From Nostoc sp. JL34 (GTDB taxonomy: Bacteria > Cyanobacteriota > Cyanobacteriia > Cyanobacteriales > Nostocaceae), in the NCBI RefSeq assembly GCF_017114945.1, contig NZ_JABXKQ010000015.1:1-64000 (forward strand): a stretch of 64,000 nucleotides of DNA, read 5' to 3'. Both the position numbers and the translations under genes were made by a program. The notes beneath the pieces are model-generated. The model searched no databases, had not been told where the DNA came from, and saw only the letters and a program-made list of their open reading frames with translations. Shown piece by piece: positions 9,499 to 17,998 of the stretch; positions within the stretch are counted from its first letter, which is position 1; each line of letters begins with the position of its first letter.

Positions 9499-11427
9499 AT
9501 GAGTATTATTACACTACAATCAGTAAAAAAAGACTTTGGCATCAAGGAAATTTTAAAAGATGCTAGCTTTAGCCTTGATGCTACCGATAAAGTTGGATTA
9601 ATTGGTACTAACGGTTCTGGTAAATCAACTCTATTAAAAATGATCGCTGGCTTAGAATCCATTGATAGCGGTCAAATTTTAACTAACTCCGGTTCTAAAA
9701 TCATCTACTTACCTCAGCAGCCAGATTTAGATGAAAATCACACAGTTTTAGAGCAAGTTTTCGCTGACAGTGGCGAACATATTGCTATAGTGCGTGAGTA
9801 TGAAGAACTTTCTAATAAATTGGCTCACTATCCAGATGATAGCCAACTGATGTCTCGCCTTTCTGTGGTGATGCAACAGATGGATACGAGTGATGCTTGG
9901 GAACTAGAAACTAATGCCAAAATCATCCTGACAAAATTAGGAATTTCTGACTTTGATGCCAAGATAGGCACTTTATCTGGAGGCTATCGCAAGCGCATTG
10001 CTTTAGCATCAGCTTTGCTATCAGAACCAGATGTTTTGCTTATGGATGAGCCGACAAACCATCTAGATGCTCTTTCTGTAGAGTGGTTACAAAGTTATTT
10101 AAATCGCTATCGCGGCGCATTGTTTTTGATTACTCACGATCGCTATTTTCTAGATCGCGTTACCAATCGGATCGTGGAAATCGACCGAGGCGACATTTAC
10201 ACTTATACAGGTAACTACTCATATTACCTCGAAAAGAAAGCTTTAGCTGAAGAATCTGCTGTAAGTAGTCAACGCAAACACCAAGGCTTGTTGCGCCGCG
10301 AGTTGGAATGGCTCAAAAAAGGACCGAAAGCCAGAAGTACTAAGCAAAAAGCTAGAATTGACCGCGCTCACGCTCTGCGGGATACTGAATTTAAACAAGT
10401 TCAGGGTAAAGTTGATATTTCGACAGTTGGTCGTCGCATTGGGAAAAAAGTTATTGAATTAGATAACGTTTCTAAGGCATACAATGGACGCACTCTAATT
10501 AATAACTTCACCTACGAATTTAGTCCAGAAGACCGCATCGGCATTATTGGCGCTAACGGTGCTGGTAAATCGACTTTAATGGATATTATTACTGGACAGG
10601 TTAAGCCAGATTCCGGCATTGCAGAAATTGGTACTACAATTCACATCGGTTATTTTGACCAACATTCGGAAGAATTGCTCACAGCATTGAACGAAAATCA
10701 GCGCGTGATTGACTACATCAAAGAAGAAGGTGAATTTATCAAAATTACCGATGGGACTCAGATTACTGCTTCGCAAATGTTGGAGCGGTTTTTGTTTCCT
10801 GGTAATCAGCAGTATGCCCCAATTAGTAAACTTTCGGGTGGGGAAAAACGCCGTTTATTTCTGTTGCGGGTTTTGATGGGTGCGCCCAATGTCTTAATTT
10901 TAGATGAACCGACAAATGATTTAGATGTTCAGACCTTGGCAGTATTAGAGGATTATTTAGAAGATTTTGCCGGGTGTGTAATTGTAGTTTCTCACGATCG
11001 CTACTTTCTCGATCGCACCATCGACACAGTATTTTCCTTTGAGGAAGGCGGTAATCTGCGGCAATATCCAGGTAATTACTCGATTTATCTGGACTATAAG
11101 AAGGCTGAAGAGGCGCAGCAACAAGCCGCTAATGCTAAGGAGAAGCCCAAAAATGTTGAAACCCAAAATGGTGCGGCTTCATCCAAGGATGGAGAGAATA
11201 CCAAGCGGCGCAGATTATCCAATTGGGAGAAAAAGGAATTTGAGCAGTTGGAAGGTAAAATTGCCGAGTTAGAGGCTGAGAAAGCGGAAACAGAGAAAAA
11301 ATTAGCGAATGTCTCACCGGGTAATTATAGCGAAGTGCAGAAATTGTACGATCGTGTAGAAAAGCTCAAGCACGCGATCGATGTGGCGACTGAACGCTGG
11401 TTAGAATTAGCAGAGATGGAGTCTTGA
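9499..11427 (+). CDS. ABC-F family ATP-binding protein
   Basis: Two ABC domains (GTNGSGKST / GANGAGKST; LSGGYRKR / LSGGEKRR), inter-domain linker and C-terminal coiled coil; no TM domains. Confidence 0.95.
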   Translation: MSIITLQSVKKDFGIKEILKDASFSLDATDKVGLIGTNGSGKSTLLKMIAGLESIDSGQILTNSGSKIIYLPQQPDLDENHTVLEQVFADSGEHIAIVREYEELSNKLAHYPDDSQLMSRLSVVMQQMDTSDAWELETNAKIILTKLGISDFDAKIGTLSGGYRKRIALASALLSEPDVLLMDEPTNHLDALSVEWLQSYLNRYRGALFLITHDRYFLDRVTNRIVEIDRGDIYTYTGNYSYYLEKKALAEESAVSSQRKHQGLLRRELEWLKKGPKARSTKQKARIDRAHALRDTEFKQVQGKVDISTVGRRIGKKVIELDNVSKAYNGRTLINNFTYEFSPEDRIGIIGANGAGKSTLMDIITGQVKPDSGIAEIGTTIHIGYFDQHSEELLTALNENQRVIDYIKEEGEFIKITDGTQITASQMLERFLFPGNQQYAPISKLSGGEKRRLFLLRVLMGAPNVLILDEPTNDLDVQTLAVLEDYLEDFAGCVIVVSHDRYFLDRTIDTVFSFEEGGNLRQYPGNYSIYLDYKKAEEAQQQAANAKEKPKNVETQNGAASSKDGENTKRRRLSNWEKKEFEQLEGKIAELEAEKAETEKKLANVSPGNYSEVQKLYDRVEKLKHAIDVATERWLELAEMES

Positions 11428-11473
11428 AATTACTAGCTAGTAGTCTGTCAAGCTAGTAATGAAAAGTTTGTAG

Positions 11474-11892
11474 TATAGCGGTTCTCGTTTTCGTGAGGTA
11501 CACCCGTAGGGGCACAGCATGCCCATAGGTGTCAACTTAGGCATCATGTAAAAATAAGTTGTACAAATTTAATTTGGAATAAGCTGTCAGCCTTACTTTC
11601 CAATTAAAAGTGTTCAAGTTATTTTTGCGTGACTCCTTAACGTGAAACCGCTTGTCCGCCAGGAATTGAAATTCCCTGCTCATAGCTAAAGTCATCTAAA
11701 GATGACTAAATATCACCAAAAATCTTTAGTCTACTTGAGTAGACTTTCGCTATTAGCCTGGGAATTCATTCCCAGGCGGGCAAGGAGGCCAAGGGTCAAG
11801 CTATTTTTTGCTTAAGTTGACACCAATGGGCATGCCGTGCCCCTACACCTTGCGATATGATGTTGTACCGCATCTGAGTGGGAACCTTTATA
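11474..11892. mobile_element. Nested palindromic MITE/BIME-like element, copy A
   Basis: Outer inverted arms (tatagcggttc..GTAGGGGCACAGCATGCCCA / TGGGCATGCCGTGCCCCTAC..gggaacctttata), inner TIR TAGGTGTCAACTTAG / CTTAAGTTGACACCAA, core with four hairpins. Confidence 0.75.
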
Positions 11893-11913
11893 AGCACTAA
11901 GGTAGGGAAGGGT

Positions 11914-11943
11914 GACTTTTGACTTCCGCTTTGCGGTACTAGT
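11914..11943 (+). repeat. Dispersed repeat GACTTTTGAYTTCCGCTTTGCGGTACTAGT, copy 1
   Basis: 30-bp match to 14561-14590 (one difference); ends 9 bp before the response regulator ATG. Confidence 0.75.
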
Positions 11944-11952
11944 GGGGTAGTT

Positions 11953-12630
11953 ATGAAAATCCTTTTAGTAGAAGATGAATATCGGATTGCAAAAGCACTT
12001 GCAGAAGTACTCATTGACCAAAATTATCTTGTTGATATTGCAAATGATGGTCAAGTGGGATGGGAGTTTGCTAAAGCCTTTCCTTATGACTTAATAGTGT
12101 TAGATTTAATGCTACCAAAATTGGATGGTATAACTTTGTGTCGGCAACTACGGCAAGCAGGCTATTCTATACCTATTTTGTTACTAACTGCAAAAGACAG
12201 TAGCACAGATAAAGTCATTGGTTTAGATGCCGGAGCAGATGATTATGTTGTTAAACCCTTTGATTTACAAGAGCTAATGGCTCGGATTCGCGCTTTATTA
12301 AGGCGGGGAATTACTATTTTACCCCCTGTATTTGAGTGGGAAAAGTTGCGTTTAGATCCAAGTAATTATCAAGTTACATATAATGGACAACCAGTACATC
12401 TGACTCCCAAAGAATATAGAATTTTAGAATTGTTTTTACGTCACAGCCATCAAGTGTTTAATCGCAACGAAATTCTGAAACATCTTTGGTCTTTTGAAGA
12501 GCCACCAGGAGAAGAAACAATCAAGGTTCATATTCGGAGCTTAAGACAAAAATTGAAATTTGCTGGAGCTAATGTTGATTTTATTGAGACAATATACGGT
12601 TTAGGTTATCGACTCAAACAAACTTTTTAA
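11953..12630 (+). CDS. OmpR/PhoB-family response regulator
   Basis: Receiver (LVEDE, LDLMLP, LTAKD, VVKPFD) plus winged-helix DNA-binding domain. Confidence 0.95.
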   Translation: MKILLVEDEYRIAKALAEVLIDQNYLVDIANDGQVGWEFAKAFPYDLIVLDLMLPKLDGITLCRQLRQAGYSIPILLLTAKDSSTDKVIGLDAGADDYVVKPFDLQELMARIRALLRRGITILPPVFEWEKLRLDPSNYQVTYNGQPVHLTPKEYRILELFLRHSHQVFNRNEILKHLWSFEEPPGEETIKVHIRSLRQKLKFAGANVDFIETIYGLGYRLKQTF

Positions 12631-12634
12631 ATTG

Positions 12635-13924
12635 ATGCTTCAGGCTTTAGGCAGGCGGCTTTTATTTTCATATTTAGGTGTAATGGTAACAATTTGGGGG
12701 ACTTCTACCACAATTGTTTACCATTTTTTGTCTTATAATCTTTATCAAAAATTAGATAGTGAAATTGCCACTTTAGCAAATGCAGCTTCTCACAACTTAA
12801 TAGCAGCGCCAGTTGACAAAAAAGCAATTAATACTAAGATTCCTCGAATTTTAGATAATGATGATGGAGATTTAGATATTCCTTGGCAAGATTTACGTGA
12901 AAATCATCAAGGAGTAGAATGGTTTGATGCTAATGGTCGGCTATTGGCTAAGGCGGGAACCACTATTTCTCGAATGTCTTTTACTGCTAACTTTGACATC
13001 AGCCAACACCATAAAATTCGCAGTATTACTATTCCTGTTTATCTGCATAGTTCAAGTGGAAGAAAAAAAAAGCTCCAAGGCTATGTGCGGGTAAGTGAAT
13101 CGACAGAAGAATTAGAAGAAGAACTAAATAGAGTTTTATGGGGATTTGAGTTAGGAGGATTGATTGTCATAATTCTTAGCGGCTTAGGTGGTTGGTGGCT
13201 AACAAGACAATCTTTACAGCCAATTGAGCAAAGTATCGAGCAATTAAAACAGTTTACTACCGATGCTTCTCACGAGTTGCGTAGTCCTTTAACAATTATT
13301 AAAACTTCGGTTGAAGTGATTATGAATTATCCAGAGAGAATTCATCCAGCTAATTTAAATAAATTGGAAGCAATATCATCTGCAAGTAATCAAATGACTC
13401 GATTAGTAGAAGATTTACTTTTATTAGCTCGAACTGATGCAGTCACAAGTCCTAAAATGATTGCATGGATCAATATTCCTTTAGATGAATTATTAGAGGA
13501 TTTGGTGGAGTTTTTGGAACCGCAAGCAGTATCTAAGGAAATTACTTTCAAGTCAGAAATATCAACCGAAGTTTTGATCAAAGGTGAAGCTATTCAACTA
13601 AAGCGATTATTTTCTAATCTGTTGCAAAATGCCTTGCACTATACACCTAAAGGAGGGACTGTCATAGTTTCTCTAGTTAAACTTGAGCGGTTTGTAGCCA
13701 TAAATGTTCAAGATACTGGTATTGGTGTTGCTCCAGAACACATTCCGTTAATTTTTAATCGCTTTTGGAGGGCAGATCAAGCTAGAAATCAGCGAGAGGG
13801 AGGCTTAGGTTTAGGATTAGCTATTGCATTAGCGATCGCTAGAACTCATGGAGGAGATATTACCGTCACCAGTGAAATCGGTGTTGGTAGCTGCTTTCAG
13901 GTACGTTTGCCATTAGCTTCTTAG
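12635..13924 (+). CDS. Sensor histidine kinase (HAMP-like/HisKA/HATPase_c)
   Basis: FTTDASHELRSPLTIIKTSVE H-box; N, G1 and G2 boxes; immediately downstream of the response regulator. Confidence 0.95.
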   Translation: MLQALGRRLLFSYLGVMVTIWGTSTTIVYHFLSYNLYQKLDSEIATLANAASHNLIAAPVDKKAINTKIPRILDNDDGDLDIPWQDLRENHQGVEWFDANGRLLAKAGTTISRMSFTANFDISQHHKIRSITIPVYLHSSSGRKKKLQGYVRVSESTEELEEELNRVLWGFELGGLIVIILSGLGGWWLTRQSLQPIEQSIEQLKQFTTDASHELRSPLTIIKTSVEVIMNYPERIHPANLNKLEAISSASNQMTRLVEDLLLLARTDAVTSPKMIAWINIPLDELLEDLVEFLEPQAVSKEITFKSEISTEVLIKGEAIQLKRLFSNLLQNALHYTPKGGTVIVSLVKLERFVAINVQDTGIGVAPEHIPLIFNRFWRADQARNQREGGLGLGLAIALAIARTHGGDITVTSEIGVGSCFQVRLPLAS

Positions 13925-13925
13925 T

Positions 13926-14210
13926 TTAATTATTCGGGTTTTGCCGAGTTTTTTTACCAAATAAACCAGACATATTTAATCCTGTCACCAACAATCCCAA
14001 AAGTCCTAATCCATTCAAAATTGGGTAGATTCCTTGCAGATGAAAGATTTCGCCTGTATGGATACTCAAGAGGAAGCTAGCTGGAACTCCTATACCAATA
14101 GACCACTCGCGGACAAAGGTTGTTAATATCCCAGTCAGCACGGTTAACATCAGTGGCACAGATAGGATGATGCCAAGGATACGATGATACTTACGAAATG
14201 AACGTTTCAT
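13926..14210 (-). CDS. PepSY-associated TM helix domain small membrane protein
   Basis: MKRSFRKYHRILGIILSVPLMLTVLTGILTTF...HTGEIFHLQGIYPILNGLGLLGLLVTGLNM; convergent with the histidine kinase gene. Confidence 0.7.
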   Translation of the reverse strand: MKRSFRKYHRILGIILSVPLMLTVLTGILTTFVREWSIGIGVPASFLLSIHTGEIFHLQGIYPILNGLGLLGLLVTGLNMSGLFGKKTRQNPNN

Positions 14211-14286
14211 GGTATTTTTCCGGTAGTAGAAACTTTTTCCCAATACAATGTAGGCTCAATATCACCAAAAATGCAAATGAGATGAG

Positions 14287-14352
14287 AAAAATCGAGTCTT
14301 GTCAGACAAGACTCGAAGTCAGCAATTGGTGTGAGGAGTCTTGATAGACTGC
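14287..14352 (-). ncRNA. yfr1: Yfr1 small RNA
   Basis: Minus strand reads AUGCAGUCUAUCAAGACUCCUCACACCAAUUGCUGACUUCGAGUCUUGUCUGACAAGACUCGAUUUUU: 5' hairpin AGUCU/AGACU, single-stranded Yfr1 core ACUCCUCACAC, 3' terminator hairpin with U-run. Confidence 0.85.
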
Positions 14353-14376
14353 ATTTTTAAGGTAAAGCATGACAAG

Positions 14377-14421
14377 TAAAAAACTCGGAAAGAGAAAATA
14401 TTGCTTCTTTCCGAGTTTTTT
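14377..14421. terminator. Bidirectional Rho-independent-like terminator
   Basis: ACTCGGAAAGA..12 nt..TCTTTCCGAGT with A-run on one side and T-run on the other. Confidence 0.7.
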
Positions 14422-14499
14422 ACCTTGATAGCTTTAATATTTAAATGACAAAAATATGACCTAATATTTTTGTTCATAGTCAGCGTAAAATATGAACGC

Positions 14500-14590
14500 T
14501 AGTACAAGTCGGCGGAAATAAACCTACTATTTCATTACAGCCAGAAAGCCCAAAATGAAAGACTTTTGATTTCCGCTTTGCGGTACTAGT
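14500..14590. repeat. Small palindromic MITE-like repeat, copy 2 of the GACTTTTGATTTCCGCTTTGCGGTACTAGT family
   Basis: Ends CTAGTACaagtcGGCGGAAAT and ATTTCCGCtttgcGGTACTAG are imperfect inverted repeats. Confidence 0.65.
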
Positions 14591-14622
14591 CTACATAAAC
14601 GAGTTTTGATGAGGAGTTTAGA

Positions 14623-15117
14623 ATGAATCGTTTTAATCCAGTACTGATAGTTGCTGCAATCAGCATGATGACTTTGGTTGGATGCAATAAGGGTGACGAA
14701 CCTACTGCACAGACACCACCTGCTGGGAGTTCTATCGCCGATACAACAGCCACTCCTGCTGCGACAACTAGCCCTAGCGCAGCAACCACTCCCGCTGCGA
14801 CAACCTCCCCTGGTGCAGTAGCCACTCCCACTAAAACAACCGAATTTCAAGGTCTACAGGGTGTTGTAACCAATACTAAGGCCGCAGTTGAGGCGGGAGA
14901 TTTTACCAAAGCTAAAGGGGAATTTGATAAATTTGAAGATTTTTGGTCAAAGGTTGAGGATGGAGTGAAAGCTAAATCTCCCACTACCTACAAAGAAATT
15001 GAAGATAAAGCTGATGAGATTAAGGCAGGACTGAAAGCCTCTGCACCAAATAAACCAAAATTGTCAACAGCTTTAGTGGTTCTTAACAAGGATGTCACTA
15101 GTGTAGCCAAGCCTTAA
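14623..15117 (+). CDS. Putative lipoprotein, DUF4363-like
   Basis: Lipobox TLVGCNK; low-complexity TTPAATTSPSAATTPAATTSPG linker; helical C-terminal domain. Confidence 0.65.
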   Translation: MNRFNPVLIVAAISMMTLVGCNKGDEPTAQTPPAGSSIADTTATPAATTSPSAATTPAATTSPGAVATPTKTTEFQGLQGVVTNTKAAVEAGDFTKAKGEFDKFEDFWSKVEDGVKAKSPTTYKEIEDKADEIKAGLKASAPNKPKLSTALVVLNKDVTSVAKP

Positions 15118-15179
15118 GAGCCAAATACATAGACTGAGTATTTGTTGGCTAGGGTGCTAGTAGTACGTCAAGTTGAAAT

Positions 15180-15262
15180 TGATGGATGAGCAAGTTTGTA
15201 GTAAGGACTTTAGTCCTTATTTTCTAAGCACTAAAGTGCTTACTACAAACTTTCAAAATTAA
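15180..15262. repeat. REP-pair (BIME-like) palindromic repeat
   Basis: AAGTTTGTAGTAAG...CTTACTACAAACTT arms enclosing hairpins GGACTTTAGTCC and GCACTAAAGTGC. Confidence 0.7.
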
Positions 15263-15277
15263 CTTAGACATTGTACT

Positions 15278-15640
15278 AAGGGACTGACAAATAAAAAAAT
15301 GTACAACTATTTATTGTGGGGTGGGCGACACGATAGCCCGTAGTCGAAGGCGGGCAAGATGCCATTAGTGTCAACTTAAGGTTAAAACCCATTTGTCAAC
15401 GATAGGTTTTGTTATGAACGAAGTATAAAGGTGAACTTTTTTCTGAATTTTATACGCAAGCTGGGAGTGATGCTAATAAACAAAGCATTAATAGTCCCTG
15501 AAAAAGTTCGTTTTTTGTCCCTTTCAAACCAAATTGTTAAGCATAAATACTTATTGACATAGGAAGTTTGAGCTTAACTTGACACTAATGGCAAGATGCC
15601 CACCCCACAAGATTGGATAATTTATTTCTTGGAAGTCCCT
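15278..15640. mobile_element. Nested palindromic MITE-like element, copy C (same inner TIR, different outer repeat and core)
   Basis: Inner TIR ATTAGTGTCAACTTAAG / CTTAACTTGACACTAAT; outer arms GGGACT..tgtggggtgggc / gcccaccccaca..AGTCCC. Confidence 0.7.
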
Positions 15641-15673
15641 AATCCTAATTAATTTTTTGTGTGAGAAATAAAA

Positions 15674-17374
15674 ATGTTAAAAGCAAAATTTCTCTGGAGT
15701 TTTCTTCAGCAGGCTCCATTCGTTGTGCTTGTTGCCTCAGTTGTTGGTTATGGTGGGCTGGCAATAGCATCTCCTGCAAATAATACTACATCAAAACCTG
15801 AAAATAACCAAACAGAGCAATCTCTAGAGTCTCCGGCAACTGCTGATGCTGTCGCTCAAGTTACTTCTGTATCTCAATTATCAGATGTGCAGCCAACTGA
15901 TTGGGCATTTCAAGCGCTGCAATCATTAGTAGAACGTTACGGCTGTATTGCTGGATATCCTAATAGTACATATCGCGGTAATCGAGCGATGACGCGATAT
16001 GAATTTGCGGCGGGTTTGAATGCTTGTCTACAACGCGTCAATGAACTGATTGCTACCTCAACTAATGATTTGGTTAAGAAACAAGATTTAGCCACATTAC
16101 AAAAATTGCAAGAGGAATTTACCGCCGAACTAGCAACCCTACGCGGTCGAGTTGATGCGCTGGAAACACGCAGTGCCGAACTGGAACAGCATCAGTTTTC
16201 TACCACTACCAAACTCAATGGTGAAGCGATTTTTGCAGTAGCAGGGGTTGTGTCAGGAGATAATGCTAGAGGAGGAAAAATCAATCGCAATCCTATTTTA
16301 GGCGATCGCGTCCGTCTCAACTTTGATTCTAGCTTTACAGGCAAAGATTTACTCAGAACCCGACTGCAAGCCACAAATCTGAATGCCTTCTCTGCAAATT
16401 CTACATTTACGCCAGAAGGTGACTTACGGTTTGCTGGCGGTACTTTTGATAATGGCAACAACAATGCTGTTGGGATAGATGCGCTGTTGTATCAGTTCCC
16501 TCTTACTCAGAAAACAAATGTCATTGTTGAAGCAAACGCAGGTGCAGCAGATGATTTTACTAATACAGTAAACCCTTACTTAGATGGAGATGGTGGTAGC
16601 GGCGCTCTTTCTCATTTTGGGACTCGCAACCCTATTTACTATCTAGTTAATGGTGCTGGTTTAGGAATTCAGCACCAGTTTAGCAAGAATCTAGAACTAA
16701 GTTTGGGGTATTTAGCTAACGATCCTGCTAATTCTCAAAATGGAAGTGGTTTATTCAACGGCGCTTATGGAGCCATAGCCCAGTTAACGGTCAAACCGAC
16801 TGATAAATTCACCCTTGGTTTGACTTACGTTAATTCTTACAACAATGATTTCACTGCTAATGGTAGTACAGGTAGTAACCGTGCTAACCTGCGATCGGCT
16901 TTACTGAATAATCCCAATTTACCAGATGACTTAGCTGCATTTTCTGGTGCAGATTTACCAGTATCCAGTAATGCTTATGGTGCAGAAGCATCATTACAAC
17001 TGAGTGATAAATTTATTTTGGGTGGCTGGGCTGGCTACACTAACACTCGGATCTTGGCAAGCAATGGCAGTGGAATTAATCGGGGAAGTCTTGATATCTG
17101 GAACTGGGCGGTTACTTTAGGATTCCCCGACCTTGGTAAAAAAGGGAATCTAGCTGGTATTGTGGTTGGCATGGAACCTTATGTAACAAGTTCCAGTGTT
17201 GCCCAAATTGGCAAAGACAAGAACAATTCCTATCATTTAGAAGCGTTCTACCAGTATAAGGTGAGCGACAATATTACCATTACTCCCGGAGTTATTTGGT
17301 TGACTTCGCCGGATAACAACAGCAATAACAATGATGCTGTCATTGGTGCATTGAGAACTACTTTTACTTTCTAA
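15674..17374 (+). CDS. Iron-uptake-type porin (SLH domain plus OprB-like beta-barrel)
   Basis: VSQLSDVQPTDWAFQALQSLVERYGCIAGYPNSTYRGNRAMTRYEFAAGLNACLQRVNELI; coiled coil; barrel ending ALRTTFTF. Confidence 0.9.
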   Translation: MLKAKFLWSFLQQAPFVVLVASVVGYGGLAIASPANNTTSKPENNQTEQSLESPATADAVAQVTSVSQLSDVQPTDWAFQALQSLVERYGCIAGYPNSTYRGNRAMTRYEFAAGLNACLQRVNELIATSTNDLVKKQDLATLQKLQEEFTAELATLRGRVDALETRSAELEQHQFSTTTKLNGEAIFAVAGVVSGDNARGGKINRNPILGDRVRLNFDSSFTGKDLLRTRLQATNLNAFSANSTFTPEGDLRFAGGTFDNGNNNAVGIDALLYQFPLTQKTNVIVEANAGAADDFTNTVNPYLDGDGGSGALSHFGTRNPIYYLVNGAGLGIQHQFSKNLELSLGYLANDPANSQNGSGLFNGAYGAIAQLTVKPTDKFTLGLTYVNSYNNDFTANGSTGSNRANLRSALLNNPNLPDDLAAFSGADLPVSSNAYGAEASLQLSDKFILGGWAGYTNTRILASNGSGINRGSLDIWNWAVTLGFPDLGKKGNLAGIVVGMEPYVTSSSVAQIGKDKNNSYHLEAFYQYKVSDNITITPGVIWLTSPDNNSNNNDAVIGALRTTFTF

Positions 17375-17607
17375 AGGTAAATCTGGATTTGTTAAGAGAG
17401 GAGTTTTGTCTTGAGGAAAACTCCCTAACACCCTACCCCTTCTTTGCTTGCGAAGAGTTGAGGGAAAGCGTAACCTTTGCGGGGTGGGGTTTTATTTTTT
17501 GGAAGTCATGGTGATGGCGATCGCACTTCCACAACACGCTACTATCTCTGATAAACTGCCTAGTTTACCGCCGTAGGCATCGCTTCTGCTTAACACACCC
17601 TACCCCT

Positions 17608-17829
17608 TCATTTTTTGCTTTTGAGCTTTGGAGAATCGTTTTTCTCCTTTTTATCCTGCAAGCTGCGAATTTTAACCAGCACTGAAATATATTGTTGAGT
17701 CATCCAAATCAACGCCTCAATGGATGAGTTACCTTGGTCAATCTGGCTTTTAGCTTGGAAGCCAATCAAGAATAGTTGCATTGCCAGCAACAAAGCAATG
17801 GTTTTACTGAGAATTTGACGGACTTGCAT
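17608..17829 (-). CDS. Small hypothetical membrane protein
   Basis: MQVRQILSKTIALLLAMQLFLIGFQAKSQ... one hydrophobic helix; divergent from the STAND gene. Confidence 0.35.
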   Translation of the reverse strand: MQVRQILSKTIALLLAMQLFLIGFQAKSQIDQGNSSIEALIWMTQQYISVLVKIRSLQDKKEKNDSPKLKSKK

Positions 17830-17998
17830 TTGGTTGTACCCCAAAGAGTTGTATAGATATAGGTTCTCTTTGGGGTTGTGTCCCTAAGCAAATACCCCAA
17901 TGTCGCTGAAAATGCCTTAGAATCTGGATTACATGAGTTTGGGGTGGTAGTTTCAATCTGGGGTAGCCCCAAACTTCTTACTCAATTTTTTGGATGTA

